Counted from the stretch's first letter, positions 48,355 through 57,576 are shown. The stretch: 64,000 bases of DNA from Pseudomonas fluorescens (GCF_000802965.1 NZ_JSAK01000015.1:62001-126000); one strand, 5' to 3'. Translations and numbers: made by a program. The notes: a model not told the origin generated them from the letters alone.

Positions 48355-49896
48355 ATGACGCAAGCCAATAACGCCGTGTACACCGATCTGAGTGTTGATG
48401 ATCTGGTTAAAGAAGCCCTCAACCGCGGTGAAGGCGAGCTTGCCGATACCGGCGCACTGGTTGTTCGTACCGGTCACCGTACCGGCCGTTCGCCAGTCGA
48501 TCGTTTCATCGTTGATGAGCCGAGCACCACAGGCGCTATCGCCTGGGGCCCGATCAACCGCAAGTTCCCGGCCGACAAGTTCGATGCCCTGTGGAACCGC
48601 GTTGAGGCTTTCAACAACGCGCAAGAGCACTTCGTTTCCCACGTGCATGTAGGTGCGGCTTCCGAGCACTACCTGGCCGTGAAGATGACCACCCAGACTG
48701 CCTGGCAGAACCTGTTTGGTCGTTGCCTGTTCATCAATCCGGCCCAGTACAACCCGGCTGGCCGTGAAGAATGGCAAGTGCTTAACGTCGCCAACTTCGA
48801 GTGCGTGCCTGAGCGTGACGGCACCAACTCCGACGGTTGCGTGATCCTCAACTTCGCTGCGAAGAAAGTGCTGATTGCCGGCATGCGTTACGCCGGTGAA
48901 ATGAAGAAAGCCATGTTCTCCGTGCAGAACTTCCTGCTGCCGGCCGCCGATGTGCTGCCGATGCACTGCGCTGCCAACATCGGCGAAGAAGGCGACGTGA
49001 CCCTGTTCTTCGGTCTGTCCGGCACTGGTAAAACCACCCTGTCCGCCGACGAAAGCCGTTACCTGATCGGTGACGACGAACACGGTTGGGGCGAAGGCGT
49101 GGTGTTCAACATCGAAGGCGGTTGCTATGCCAAGTGCATCGACCTGTCCGAGAAGAACGAGCCAGTAATCTGGAAAGCCATCAAGCACGGCGCAGTCCTG
49201 GAAAACGTCGTCATCGACGATGCCAAGCACGCCGACTACGCTGATGTCAGCCTGACCCAGAACAGCCGCGCCGCTTACCCGCTGGAGCACGTTGCCAAGC
49301 GTTCCGAGAAGAACCTGGGCGGCGAGCCGAACGCTGTAATCTTCCTGACCTGCGACCTGACCGGCGTGCTGCCGCCAGTGTCGATTCTCAACGAAGAACA
49401 AGCGGCCTACCACTTCCTGTCCGGCTACACCGCTCTGGTGGGCTCGACTGAAATGGGTTCGGGCACCGGCATCAAGTCGACCTTCTCCACCTGCTTCGGC
49501 GCACCGTTCTTCCCGCGTCCGGCCGGCGAATATGCTGAACTGCTGATCAAGCGCATCCGCGGCTTCGGCTCCAAGGTCTACCTGGTCAACACCGGCTGGA
49601 CCGGCGGTGGATACGGCGTCGGCAAGCGTTTCAACATCCCGACCACCCGTGCGGTGATCGCAGCGATCCAGAGCGGCGCGCTGATCGGCACCGAGACCGA
49701 GCACCTGGACACCATCAACCTCGACGTGCCACTGGCCGTACCGGGCGTTGAGACTGGCCTGCTGAACCCACGCAACACCTGGGCTGATAAAGCCGCCTAC
49801 GACGAAGCCGCCAAAGCACTGGCCGGCCTGTTCATCGAGAACTTCAAGAAGTTCGAAGTGAGCGACGCGATCAAGGCTGCGGGCCCTAAGTTGTAA
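48355..49896 (+). CDS. pckA: phosphoenolpyruvate carboxykinase (ATP)
   Basis: Gluconeogenic enzyme: oxaloacetate + ATP to PEP + CO2 + ADP. 513 residues. The oxaloacetate-site Arg lies in [15 protein letters not shown]; the P-loop is [13 protein letters not shown]; the metal-binding motif is [12 protein letters not shown]; later [14 protein letters not shown]. Followed by an intrinsic terminator. Confidence 0.96.
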   Translation: MTQANNAVYTDLSVDDLVKEALNRGEGELADTGALVVRTGHRTGRSPVDRFIVDEPSTTGAIAWGPINRKFPADKFDALWNRVEAFNNAQEHFVSHVHVGAASEHYLAVKMTTQTAWQNLFGRCLFINPAQYNPAGREEWQVLNVANFECVPERDGTNSDGCVILNFAAKKVLIAGMRYAGEMKKAMFSVQNFLLPAADVLPMHCAANIGEEGDVTLFFGLSGTGKTTLSADESRYLIGDDEHGWGEGVVFNIEGGCYAKCIDLSEKNEPVIWKAIKHGAVLENVVIDDAKHADYADVSLTQNSRAAYPLEHVAKRSEKNLGGEPNAVIFLTCDLTGVLPPVSILNEEQAAYHFLSGYTALVGSTEMGSGTGIKSTFSTCFGAPFFPRPAGEYAELLIKRIRGFGSKVYLVNTGWTGGGYGVGKRFNIPTTRAVIAAIQSGALIGTETEHLDTINLDVPLAVPGVETGLLNPRNTWADKAAYDEAAKALAGLFIENFKKFEVSDAIKAAGPKL

Positions 49897-49915
49897 GTGT
49901 TGGTTTGATGCAATG

Positions 49916-49945
49916 AAAAAGCCGCCCTTCGGGGCGGCTTTTTTG
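49916..49945. terminator. intrinsic terminator after pckA, usable from both sides
   Basis: GCCGCCC-TTCG-GGGCGGC hairpin with TTTTTT on its right and AAAAA on its left, between pckA and the convergent EamA gene. Confidence 0.95.
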
Positions 49946-49957
49946 TGCGCGGGGGTT

Positions 49958-50824
49958 TCAGGTTTTAAGGTGCAATACAAACGCTCCGACCAGCACCAGC
50001 ATGACCCCCAGCACCTGCACCTTGCCCAGTCGCTCCTTGAAAAATACATACCCCAGAATCGCCGCAATCCCGCCCGACAAGGTGCTGATGACGGTCACCA
50101 CCGACACCGAGCCGGCTACCGCACCCCAGGCAAACGATGAAAAACCGCCGAGGTTCATCAGGCTGGCACCCGTCAGTGTCAGGCAGTTTTTCAGCGGTGG
50201 TATTTTCAGGCCGTCGTGGATCCTTACTACGATCACCACCAGCACCATCAGCCCGACCAGATACGCTAGCCAGAGCATCGTCACCGGCCCAAGTATCGGC
50301 AGTACAAAACGACCTTGTAGCCAGAAACTGATGCCGTAGAAGACCGCCGCCAGCAACGCATAGGCAATGGAACTGCTTGCCTGCGTGGTGTGTGGCACTT
50401 TCGGGTCGGAATGAGTGCTGGAGAGGATCACACCAATGACGCACAGAACGATGCACAGTAACTGGAGCAGGCTGATCTGCTCGCCGCCAGCCCAGGACAA
50501 CAACGTGGTGACTACGCCGTAAGAGGTCACCAGCGGCGCCACAATGGAGGCTTTGCCGAGGGCGAAGGCCTTGGATAAGGCCAGCGCGCCGGACACGGTT
50601 AGCACGGCGGCAGCGACGCCAATCAACCAGACATCAAGCGGTGCGGCCATCGATCGCAGAATGAATACGGGGAAGGCGATCAGCAGCAGGCTCATAATGG
50701 CGAAGCCCAGCGCCTGACCGAAATACACGGCGCGTTTGACGCCTACAGCGCGGGCGTTCAAACCCACCAGAAAATCCGTGCCGCCCCATAACAAGGCAGC
50801 CAACAAGCCCATCAGTACGTCCAC
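49958..50824 (-). CDS. EamA/DMT family transporter
   Basis: Ten-helix drug/metabolite transporter of 288 residues made of two EamA repeats. First helix MDVLMGLLAALLWGGTDFLV; second repeat from about residue 150 (IAYALLAAVFYGISFWLQGR), ending YVFFKERLGKVQVLGVMLVL. Substrate unknown. Confidence 0.85.
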   Translation of the reverse strand: MDVLMGLLAALLWGGTDFLVGLNARAVGVKRAVYFGQALGFAIMSLLLIAFPVFILRSMAAPLDVWLIGVAAAVLTVSGALALSKAFALGKASIVAPLVTSYGVVTTLLSWAGGEQISLLQLLCIVLCVIGVILSSTHSDPKVPHTTQASSSIAYALLAAVFYGISFWLQGRFVLPILGPVTMLWLAYLVGLMVLVVIVVRIHDGLKIPPLKNCLTLTGASLMNLGGFSSFAWGAVAGSVSVVTVISTLSGGIAAILGYVFFKERLGKVQVLGVMLVLVGAFVLHLKT

Positions 50825-50866
50825 GCAATGTCCTTATCGTTATGCGCCGGGGACGTTATAGGCCTT

Positions 50867-51346
50867 CTAGCCATCCGTGTCCCAGCGCAGGGCCTTGATA
50901 GCCCGGTAGAGCATGCCGATGGTCAATGGCACCTTCTCGCCGCGTCCCTTGGCTTTTCGCTTTAGATTCACATCGTAGCCGTCGGGCTGGAAATAGCGAT
51001 AGCTGTCGAAATCCACGAAGTCGATGGTGAAGTGTTCTTCCAGGGTTTCGATCAGGTGTTGTGCGTCGGCACCGTTGCAGCCGAGGTCGAAATTGATCGA
51101 GGTGCTGAGGCTGATGGCTTTGCGCTCGGGGAAGCCGAGTTCTTCGTGCAGGAGCTGGATGAGCTGGTGGAGGGTTGGGTCGTCGGGGAGGTTGGGGGCG
51201 AGGTTCATTGCGGGGTGTCCGGGTAGGCTTGGACTGATCTTATTGGTCGTTGGAATAGAGTGGAAGGATCGGAGCAGACTTTCGTTCCGCAGAATCTCAT
51301 TCATCTGTTGCACGCTTTCCATTAGGTCATAAAAAAATCTGCTCAT
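50867..51346 (-). CDS. DUF1493-like protein
   Basis: 159 residues. The part from about residue 47 (PTLHQLIQLLHEELGFPERK, NFDLGCNGADAQHLIETLEE, HFTIDFVDFDSYRYFQPDGY) looks like DUF1493, an acyl-carrier-like fold of unknown role. The first 46 residues are an extension; the ATG there has a strong ribosome site (GGAGATAGCC), so I keep it, although an internal ATG at 51208 would give the usual 113 residues. Confidence 0.65.
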   Translation of the reverse strand: MSRFFYDLMESVQQMNEILRNESLLRSFHSIPTTNKISPSLPGHPAMNLAPNLPDDPTLHQLIQLLHEELGFPERKAISLSTSINFDLGCNGADAQHLIETLEEHFTIDFVDFDSYRYFQPDGYDVNLKRKAKGRGEKVPLTIGMLYRAIKALRWDTDG

Positions 51347-51443
51347 GGCTATCTCCAGCGTTCGACGACTTTGTTTCCCATCGGAGCAAATCTTGTTACT
51401 TGATCGCTCCTGCGCAGTGCGTGGGAGCGATCTGAAGTTGATG

Positions 51444-51740
51444 TTAGATCGGAGCTTTCCAGTTGAGCATGCGTTGCTGGGCGACTTTGAGCAGGTCGCA
51501 GCCGTCCTGGGTTAGCAGGTAGAGCGCGTGGGTGATGTGCGGGATGTCTTCGATGTCGCCGTCGAGGAAGCTTTGGCAGTGCAGGGTTCGGAGCAGATCG
51601 CTGGACGCTCGGATGCGCTGGAGAGCGGATTCGAGAATGTCTTGGGGGTTGGCTTCTGTGTCGATAATTAGCGGGGTGGTGTCGGTGAGGTTGGTTTGGA
51701 GTGGGCGGTAGCGATTTGGAAACGGATTAAGAGTTGGCAT
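51444..51740 (-). CDS. small unknown protein, paralogue 1
   Basis: 98-residue helical protein, no signal peptide. It shares a layout and many residues with the gene at 52144: RYRPLQTN...PLIIDTEANPQDILESALQR, IRASSDLLRTLHCQSF, then ITHALYLLTQDGCDLLKVAQ. I recognise it only as a type of small Pseudomonas protein without known function. Confidence 0.7.
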   Translation of the reverse strand: MPTLNPFPNRYRPLQTNLTDTTPLIIDTEANPQDILESALQRIRASSDLLRTLHCQSFLDGDIEDIPHITHALYLLTQDGCDLLKVAQQRMLNWKAPI

Positions 51741-52143
51741 AAGAGGTACTCGGTTTGTTGTTTAGTAACCGCCAACACCGTGACCAAACGATAGGAGGCG
51801 GACTGTGCGCAGGCTTGGTCAACCGAAAACAACAAATCGGCTCGCCCGAGGGCGTCCCACACACAGCCGCCATAACAAAACACTACGAGGACATAGATGT
51901 CCGCGGCGCGAATGATGGCACACATGTGTGCGTTGTTCTCAGGTGACCAAACCTGATCGCTGAATTTGCAGCGATGCAGGGACAGTAAATGTTCGTTGCC
52001 AGTCAGCGATAGCCGACAAGGTGTCTTCTTTTGTAGGACGTTGCCGAAGCTTTGATAGGGCGTTGCTGACGGACTTGTCCACATGGCACCGCGTTATCGT
52101 TCATCGCTGGCAAGCCAGCTCCCACAGGAAAATGGGGTGGGAC
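51741..52143. other. structured region between two paralogous small genes, possible ncRNA
   Basis: No convincing reading frame. It contains several pairing elements: TGACCAA at 51781 with TTGGTCA at 51815, a second TGACCAA at 51944, CGCCC-GA-GGGCG near 51845, the palindrome GCACACATGTGTGC near 51918-51931, and a hairpin ATCGCTG-AATTTG-CAGCGAT at 51956-51975. Such density is more like a structured RNA or regulatory leader than a spacer. A single family C REP lies near its right end. Confidence 0.4.
52101..52128. repeat. single REP, family C
   Basis: TCATCGCTGGCAAGCCAGCT followed by CCCACAGG, one unpaired copy just after the stop of paralogue 2. Confidence 0.85.
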
Positions 52144-52434
52144 TTAGCCGGTGAGTTTCGGCAGGCGTTGGCGGGCGATGTCGAGCAGGTCGTTGCCGTC
52201 CTGGGTTAGCAGGTACAGGGCGCTGACGATGTTGGGGATGTCGCTGGTGTCGGCCTGTTTGAAGCACAGGCAATACAGGGTTTCGAGCAGGTCGCTGGCG
52301 GCGCGGATGCGTTGGCGGGCGGCGTCGAGGATTTCGAAGGGGTCGGCTTCGGTGTCGATGACCAATACCGGGGTTTCGCCGTAGCGGGTTTTGAGTGGGC
52401 GGTAGCGGTGGGTCAGTGGATCGGGGGTGGTCAT
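52144..52434 (-). CDS. small unknown protein, paralogue 2
   Basis: 96 residues, related to the gene at 51444: HRYRPLKTRYGETPVLVIDT, EADPFEILDAARQRIRAASD, LLETLYCLCF and IVSALYLLTQDGNDLLDIAR. The ATG of MTTPDPLTH is preceded by AGGACC. The two genes probably arose by tandem duplication and have since diverged. Confidence 0.7.
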   Translation of the reverse strand: MTTPDPLTHRYRPLKTRYGETPVLVIDTEADPFEILDAARQRIRAASDLLETLYCLCFKQADTSDIPNIVSALYLLTQDGNDLLDIARQRLPKLTG

Positions 52435-52906
52435 CGAGGTAGGTCCTGTGCGAAATCGGCAAGTGTGCCCGGCAGGCCGAGACACTGTTTTCAGCCGTGC
52501 CGGAAACTATAGAAGGGCGCGGCGCTGTGCGACAAGACGGCTGAGGTCGACAGGTTTTGTAGGGTATTTGATTGGGTGTGAGGAAACGGATTACGTCTTG
52601 GTTGAAGGGGCTTCAGACGCTGTAGGTCATTTCGGGATGTGTGGTGGATGTTCCGGCCTCTTCGCGGGCAAGCCCGCTCCCACAGATATTTCGATTGAGC
52701 ACAAAATATACGTTCGCTGAAGATCAACTATGGGAGCGGGCTTGCCCGCGATAGCGATTTGTCATTCAGCCAATTCTTCAAGCCTGGCATGCCGGCCCGC
52801 CATCCGCTGTATCATCCCGTATCGTTTTTTGCCCCGACCTTTTCTCGACTCGCTGCGATCGCCGGCTAGGCTTTGCTCATCGCAGCAGTCAACGGAGTGA
52901 CAGCTT
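52435..52906. other. intergenic region before the RecQ-like helicase
   Basis: Contains the promoter side of paralogue 2, a family D REP doublet (52661-52755) and the leader of the helicase gene with GGAG before its ATG. I see no gene. Confidence 0.5.
52661..52755. repeat. REP doublet, family D
   Basis: TTCGCGGGCAAGCCCGCTCC and the inverted copy GGAGCGGGCTTGCCCGCGAT, separated by about 45 bases. Confidence 0.9.
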
Positions 52907-54835
52907 ATGCACAACACCCTGGAACAGGTTTTCGGTTATCCACAGTTTCGACCCGGTCAGGAGAAAACCGTCAGCGCCGTGCTGGCGGGGCGTTCGGCGG
53001 CGGCTATTTTTCCCACCGGTTCCGGCAAGTCCCTGTGCTATCAATTGTCGGCAGTGTTGCTGCCGCATCTGACGCTGGTGGTCTCGCCGTTGTTGGCATT
53101 GATGCAGGATCAGTTGGCGTTCCTGCAGCGTCATGGCATTGCCGCGGGCAGTATCGACTCGGCCCAGAGCCGCGATGACGCAAGCGATGTGATGGCCCGC
53201 GCCAGGTCCGGCGAATTGAAAATCTTGATGATCTCGGTGGAGCGCCTGAAGAACGAGCGTTTCCGCAATTTCCTGCAGCAAGTGCCGATCTCGTTGCTAG
53301 TGGTGGATGAGGCCCATTGCATCTCGGAATGGGGCCACAACTTCCGCCCGGATTACCTCAAGCTGCCGGACTACCAACGCCAGTTCAACATCCCGCAGGT
53401 CTTGCTGCTGACGGCTACGGCGACACCCAAGGTCATTGTCGACATGCAGACGAAATTCGCCATCGCTCCCGATGACGTGGTGACCACGGGTTTCTATCGA
53501 CCGAACCTCAATCTGTGGGTAGAACCGGTGCGCGGTCCGGACAAACGCCGACGTCTTGTCGAGTGGATGAGTGAACGTCCCGATCAGCCGAGCATCGTCT
53601 ACGTCACCCTGCAGAAAACCGCCGAGCACATTGCCGAACATCTGCAACGCAACGGCATACAGGCCGAGGCCTATCACGCCGGTTTGCCCCATGACCAACG
53701 TGACGGCATCCAGAAACGCTTCATGGGCGGGCAGTCCAATTGCATCGTCGCGACCATCGCCTTCGGCATGGGCATCGACAAGAGCAATATCCGCAACGTC
53801 GTGCATTTCGACCTGCCCAAATCCATCGAAAACTACAGCCAGGAAATCGGCCGTGCCGGGCGTGATGGGCAGACGTCCGATTGCCTGGTGCTGGCCAATC
53901 GCGACAGCCTCAACGTGCTGGAAAACTTTGTTTACGGTGATACCCCTGAGCTCGACGGTATCCGCCATGTCGTCGACGAGTTGCAAGCGTGTGCGCCGCA
54001 AGGGGAGTGGGAGTTTCTGTTGGGACCTTTGGCGGATAACAGCAACATCCGCCAGCTGCCGCTCAAGACGTTGCTGGTGCAACTGGAGCTGCGTGGAATC
54101 ATTGCCCCGCGTTATGCCTATTACGCTGAGTACCGTTTCAAATACCTGGAGGAACCCGAGGCGTTGCTGGCCCGTTTCGAAGGCGAGCGCAAGGATTTCG
54201 TCGCGGCGATCATCCAGACCTCCAAGCGTGCACGGAGCTGGGCCACGGTTAACTTCGACGCGTTGTACGAGCAACACCAGGCCGAGCGCAACCGGGTGGT
54301 CAAGGCGCTGGATTATTTCCAGGAGAAGGGCTGGGTCGAGCTTGAAAGCAAGTTGATGACCGAGGTCTATACCCTGCTGCAAACAGACTTTGACCCGCAG
54401 ACACTCAGCGCTGAACTTCACGCCGGTTTCACCCGGCACGAACAAACCGAGATCGCGCGAATCCACGCCATGCTGGATTTGTTTGCCACCGAGCGTTGCC
54501 TCGGTTTCCGGTTGGCCGAGTATTTCGGCGACAGCAACGCCCCGCAGCAATGCGGGCATTGCTCGGTGTGCCATGGGCAGGTTGCACGGCTCCCGACACC
54601 GCCGGAGTTGTCGGCGCTTGTGGATAAAAACTTCGAGGCGCTGTGTGGCGAGTTTATCCACAAGCATGAGCAGCACACTGGCAGCCTGCCCTCGGCAGAG
54701 CGAGTGACGCGGTTTCTGTGCGGGATCAGTGTGCCGCTGTTCACCAAGCTCAAGGCGCGGACGATATCGGGGTTTGCGGTGCTGGAAGATTATCCGTATG
54801 CCGAGGTGCGGGGGTGGGCCGAAGCGAATCTCTAA
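52907..54835 (+). CDS. RecQ-like ATP-dependent DNA helicase
   Basis: Superfamily 2 3'-5' helicase of 642 residues. Motif 0/I: FGYPQFRPGQEKTVSAVLAG and IFPTGSGKSLCYQLSAVLLP; DEAH box VVDEAHCISEWGHNFRPDY; motif VI SQEIGRAGRDGQTSDCLVLA; zinc-binding Cys in CGHCSVCHG near residue 550. The C-terminus is not a clear HRDC domain, so it differs from the main RecQ; it may act in repair or in replication restart. ATG after GGAG. Confidence 0.88.
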   Translation: MHNTLEQVFGYPQFRPGQEKTVSAVLAGRSAAAIFPTGSGKSLCYQLSAVLLPHLTLVVSPLLALMQDQLAFLQRHGIAAGSIDSAQSRDDASDVMARARSGELKILMISVERLKNERFRNFLQQVPISLLVVDEAHCISEWGHNFRPDYLKLPDYQRQFNIPQVLLLTATATPKVIVDMQTKFAIAPDDVVTTGFYRPNLNLWVEPVRGPDKRRRLVEWMSERPDQPSIVYVTLQKTAEHIAEHLQRNGIQAEAYHAGLPHDQRDGIQKRFMGGQSNCIVATIAFGMGIDKSNIRNVVHFDLPKSIENYSQEIGRAGRDGQTSDCLVLANRDSLNVLENFVYGDTPELDGIRHVVDELQACAPQGEWEFLLGPLADNSNIRQLPLKTLLVQLELRGIIAPRYAYYAEYRFKYLEEPEALLARFEGERKDFVAAIIQTSKRARSWATVNFDALYEQHQAERNRVVKALDYFQEKGWVELESKLMTEVYTLLQTDFDPQTLSAELHAGFTRHEQTEIARIHAMLDLFATERCLGFRLAEYFGDSNAPQQCGHCSVCHGQVARLPTPPELSALVDKNFEALCGEFIHKHEQHTGSLPSAERVTRFLCGISVPLFTKLKARTISGFAVLEDYPYAEVRGWAEANL

Positions 54836-54837
54836 CC

Positions 54838-54917
54838 TGTAGGAGCTGCCGAAGGCTGCGATCTTTTGACTTTGCTTTTTAAGATCAAAAGATCGCAGCC
54901 TTCGGCAGCTCCTACAG
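54838..54917. repeat. REP doublet, family A
   Basis: GAGCTGCCGAAGGCTGCGAT and AGATCGCAGCCTTCGGCAGC in inverted order, directly after the helicase stop; long enough to form one large hairpin. Confidence 0.9.
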
Positions 54918-55035
54918 GGGATCATCGGTTGCATCCACGCGCTGAATGTTGCTCATCACAGGAATAAATTTCAAAAATGCGCGGTGGCTGACTATGGTGA
55001 GGGCTGTCTTTGGATCGCCAACAAGAGAACAAGAG

Positions 55036-56262
55036 ATGAACCAGACACCGTTCAACATTCAGCGCGCAGCCGTGATCGGCGCGGGCACCATGGGCCGTGG
55101 CATTGTCATGTGCCTGGCCAACGCCGGCGTGGCGGTGCAATGGGTCGATAACAATCCGCAGATGCTTGAGCAGGCTCTGGTTGCCGTCGCCGACACCTAC
55201 GCCCACAGCGTGCGACAGGAGCGTATTGATCAGGCCGAGGCAGAAGCCCGTATCGCCCGAGTCACGGCAGCCGCCGATTACGCGGCCATCCGCGACGTCG
55301 ACCTGGTGATCGAAGCGGTTTACGAAAACCTCGAACTCAAGCAGTCAATCTTCCGCGAACTGGATGGCCTGCTCAAACCTGAAGCGATTCTGGCGAGCAA
55401 CACTTCAGCGCTGGACATCGACGCGATCGCTGCCGTTACGCGCCGTCCGCAACAAGTCCTGGGCCTGCACTTTTTCAGCCCGGCACACATCATGAAACTG
55501 CTCGAAATCGTCCGCGGTGCCCAGACTGCTCCGGCGGTGCTTGAGGCCGCGCTGGCGTTGGGCAAGCGCATGGGCAAGGTCAGTGTGGTGGCGGGCAACT
55601 GCGACGGATTTATCGGCAATCGCATGCTCAATACCTACGTGCTTGAGGCGCGCAAGATGCTGCTGGAGGGCGCTTATCCGTATCAGGTGGATGCGGCGCT
55701 GCAAGGTTTCGGTTTTGCCATGGGGCCGTTCCGCATGTTCGACGTAGTGGGTGTCGACCTGCAATGGCGCGCCCGGCAGCTGTCCGGCGTGGGGCAGGAT
55801 GCGCCAGAAGTGCAGGTGGATAACCGATTGTGTGAGCTGGGCCGTTTCGGCCAGAAGAGCGGCAACGGCTTTTACCATTATGAGCCGGGCAGTCGTCAGG
55901 CGGAACACGACCCGCTAGTTGATGCATTGGTATTGGAAGTGAGTGAAGGTTTGGGCTTCCATCGTCGTGAGATCAGCCAGGAGGAAATTCTGGAGCGCTG
56001 CTTGCTGGCGCTGGTCAACGAAGGCGCGAAAATCCTGCAGGAAGGGATCGCCGGATCGGCTCATGATATCGATCTGGTGTACCTCAATGGTTATGGCTTC
56101 CCTGCGGAAAAGGGTGGTCCGATGGCTTGGGCGGATCAGCAAGGGCTGGCGGATATTCATCAGCGCCTGCTGGCGCTGGAAACGCGCCAAGGTGACCACT
56201 GGCAGCCGGCGCGGTTGATTGGGGAGTTGGCGGTGGCGGGTAAGGGGTTTGCTGATCGTTGA
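55036..56262 (+). CDS. 3-hydroxyacyl-CoA dehydrogenase
   Basis: NAD-dependent beta-oxidation-type dehydrogenase of 408 residues. Rossmann site AAVIGAGTMGRGIVMCLANA; catalytic-site His in VLGLHFFSPAHIMKLLEIVR; NAD-domain end VVAGNCDGFIGNRML. It carries two C-terminal dehydrogenase domains, the second ending NGYGFPAEKGGPMAWADQQG, like the end of FadB but without its hydratase part. I chose the ATG of MNQTPFNIQR after AACAAGAG; the frame is open 30 codons upstream. Confidence 0.88.
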   Translation: MNQTPFNIQRAAVIGAGTMGRGIVMCLANAGVAVQWVDNNPQMLEQALVAVADTYAHSVRQERIDQAEAEARIARVTAAADYAAIRDVDLVIEAVYENLELKQSIFRELDGLLKPEAILASNTSALDIDAIAAVTRRPQQVLGLHFFSPAHIMKLLEIVRGAQTAPAVLEAALALGKRMGKVSVVAGNCDGFIGNRMLNTYVLEARKMLLEGAYPYQVDAALQGFGFAMGPFRMFDVVGVDLQWRARQLSGVGQDAPEVQVDNRLCELGRFGQKSGNGFYHYEPGSRQAEHDPLVDALVLEVSEGLGFHRREISQEEILERCLLALVNEGAKILQEGIAGSAHDIDLVYLNGYGFPAEKGGPMAWADQQGLADIHQRLLALETRQGDHWQPARLIGELAVAGKGFADR

Positions 56263-56286
56263 GTGATGAATTGCCTGAACCGATGC

Positions 56287-56350
56287 TTCGCTGGCAAGCC
56301 AGCTCCTACAGGGGGAGCAATGTTCTGTGGGAGCTGGCTTGCCAGCGATG
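56287..56350. repeat. REP doublet, family C
   Basis: TTCGCTGGCAAGCCAGCTCC and GGAGCTGGCTTGCCAGCGAT, with about 20 bases between, in the gap between the dehydrogenase and thioesterase genes. Confidence 0.9.
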
Positions 56351-56405
56351 AATGCGACACGGTTTTCGACATAGACTGGCAACCCAACTCCAGGAACCAA
56401 TACTG

Positions 56406-56825
56406 ATGCCCCAACGCACCGAATATCCACACTTCCAACCCATCACCACCCGCTGGCACGACAACGACGCCTACGGCCACGTCAACAACGTCACCTACTA
56501 CAGCTTCTTCGATACGGCGGTGAACACTTACCTGATCGAAGTTGGTGGTCTGGATATCCATGACGGTGAGGTGGTGGGGTTCGTGGTGAGCTCAGCTTGC
56601 GATTACTTTGCCTCCATCGCATTCCCGGAGCGGATCGAGATCGGTTTGCGGGTCGGCAAACTGGGCAACAGTTCGGTGCAATATGAGTTGGCGGTGTTCA
56701 AGCAAGGCGAGGACGAAGCCTGTGCAGCGGGGCGCTTTGTGCATGTGTTTGTCGACCGGGCTTCGAATCAGCCGGTGGCGATACCGGACAACCTGCGCAG
56801 TGCGATGGAACGTCTGATGGTTTAA
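56406..56825 (+). CDS. 4-hydroxybenzoyl-CoA-type thioesterase
   Basis: Hotdog-fold acyl-CoA thioesterase of 139 residues with the signature WHDNDAYGHVNNVTYYSFFD (Asp catalytic). ATG of MPQRTEYPHF after CCAGGAACC. It follows the 3-hydroxyacyl-CoA dehydrogenase in the same direction, which fits a shared role in acyl-CoA metabolism, though a REP doublet lies between. Confidence 0.87.
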   Translation: MPQRTEYPHFQPITTRWHDNDAYGHVNNVTYYSFFDTAVNTYLIEVGGLDIHDGEVVGFVVSSACDYFASIAFPERIEIGLRVGKLGNSSVQYELAVFKQGEDEACAAGRFVHVFVDRASNQPVAIPDNLRSAMERLMV

Positions 56826-56832
56826 ATCAGGC

Positions 56833-56866
56833 AAAAAAAATCGCAGCCCTCGGGCTGCGATTTCTG
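56833..56866 (+). terminator. intrinsic terminator after the thioesterase gene
   Basis: Hairpin AATCGCAGCCC-TC-GGGCTGCGATT followed by TCTGTTT, a few bases after the stop; the left side is A-rich. Confidence 0.75.
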
Positions 56867-56896
56867 TTTGTCAGTGAACATTCCGGTGTTCCGGGA

Positions 56897-57388
56897 TCAG
56901 TCACGATGACGATAGTACTTGTGGTGCTTGCGATGGCCGTAGGCATGACCGCGACCTGGGTGGCCGTCACGGTAGTAACGACGACCATCATGGCCACGAT
57001 AACGACGATCATCGTCGTCGTCATCATCGGCCTTGTTGCCCATGTAGTTACCCAGCGCGCCACCGGCGCCGCCGCCTGCTGCGGAGCCGATCAGGCTGCC
57101 GGTGGTGCCGCCCACGCTACGGCCGACCACGTTACCGCCCGCTGCGCCCAACGCACCGCCAATGGCGGCTTCGCCACGGCTGTGTTTGTCTGCGCCGACT
57201 GCACTACCACCCGCGCCGCCCAGGGCCGCGCCGATGGTGGAACCTGTATTGCCGCCCAGTGACTGACCGACGACCGAGCCCAAAACCCCGCCCAATGCGC
57301 CGCCCACACCGGCTTCGGTGTTGCCGCCAGCAGAAGCGATGCCACTGACCAGGCCAAGGGACAACAAGAGAATCGAGGAGAACTTCAT
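56897..57388 (-). CDS. exported glycine-zipper protein with acidic and His-rich tail
   Basis: 163 residues. Signal peptide SSILLLSLGLVSGIASAGGN. The middle (about residues 24-115) is a run of glycine-zipper repeats (GVGGALGGVLGSVVGQSLGG, GSTIGAALGGAGGSAVGA, GGTTGSLIGSAAGGGAGGAL) that should form membrane-associated helices. Then a string of seven Asp, and a tail rich in His, Arg and Tyr (YGHRKHHKYYRHRD) that could bind metal or acidic polymers. Likely outer-membrane or periplasmic; no function known. Confidence 0.8.
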   Translation of the reverse strand: MKFSSILLLSLGLVSGIASAGGNTEAGVGGALGGVLGSVVGQSLGGNTGSTIGAALGGAGGSAVGADKHSRGEAAIGGALGAAGGNVVGRSVGGTTGSLIGSAAGGGAGGALGNYMGNKADDDDDDDRRYRGHDGRRYYRDGHPGRGHAYGHRKHHKYYRHRD

Positions 57389-57546
57389 AAAGGAACCTCA
57401 AGGGGATGACGACGCGATCCTGAGGCTGTGTCAGAGGTGTGACAATCGAAATCCGACGAGTAACACGACTTCAGCACATTTCTATAAGTTGCTGTTTTTT
57501 GGGCGGAACTTAACGGTTTTTCGCCGGTCTTTAGTTACTTCGGACA

Positions 57547-57576
57547 GGCCGTTTTTGTGAAAAAACGGCCTTTTTT
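57547..57576 (+). terminator. orphan intrinsic terminator on the plus strand
   Basis: GGCCGTTTTT-GTGA-AAAAACGGCC hairpin followed by TTTTTT. Nothing on the plus strand within 700 bases upstream ends here, so it may close a small RNA. Confidence 0.7.

Noticed and set aside
48223..50067. 614-codon frame antisense to pckA
   Set aside because: Shadow frame; pckA motifs and the terminator fit the plus strand.
51668..52084. 138-codon minus-strand frame between the paralogues
   Set aside because: Runs into the start of paralogue 1, odd composition with many Cys and Trp, and the DNA is full of inverted repeats.
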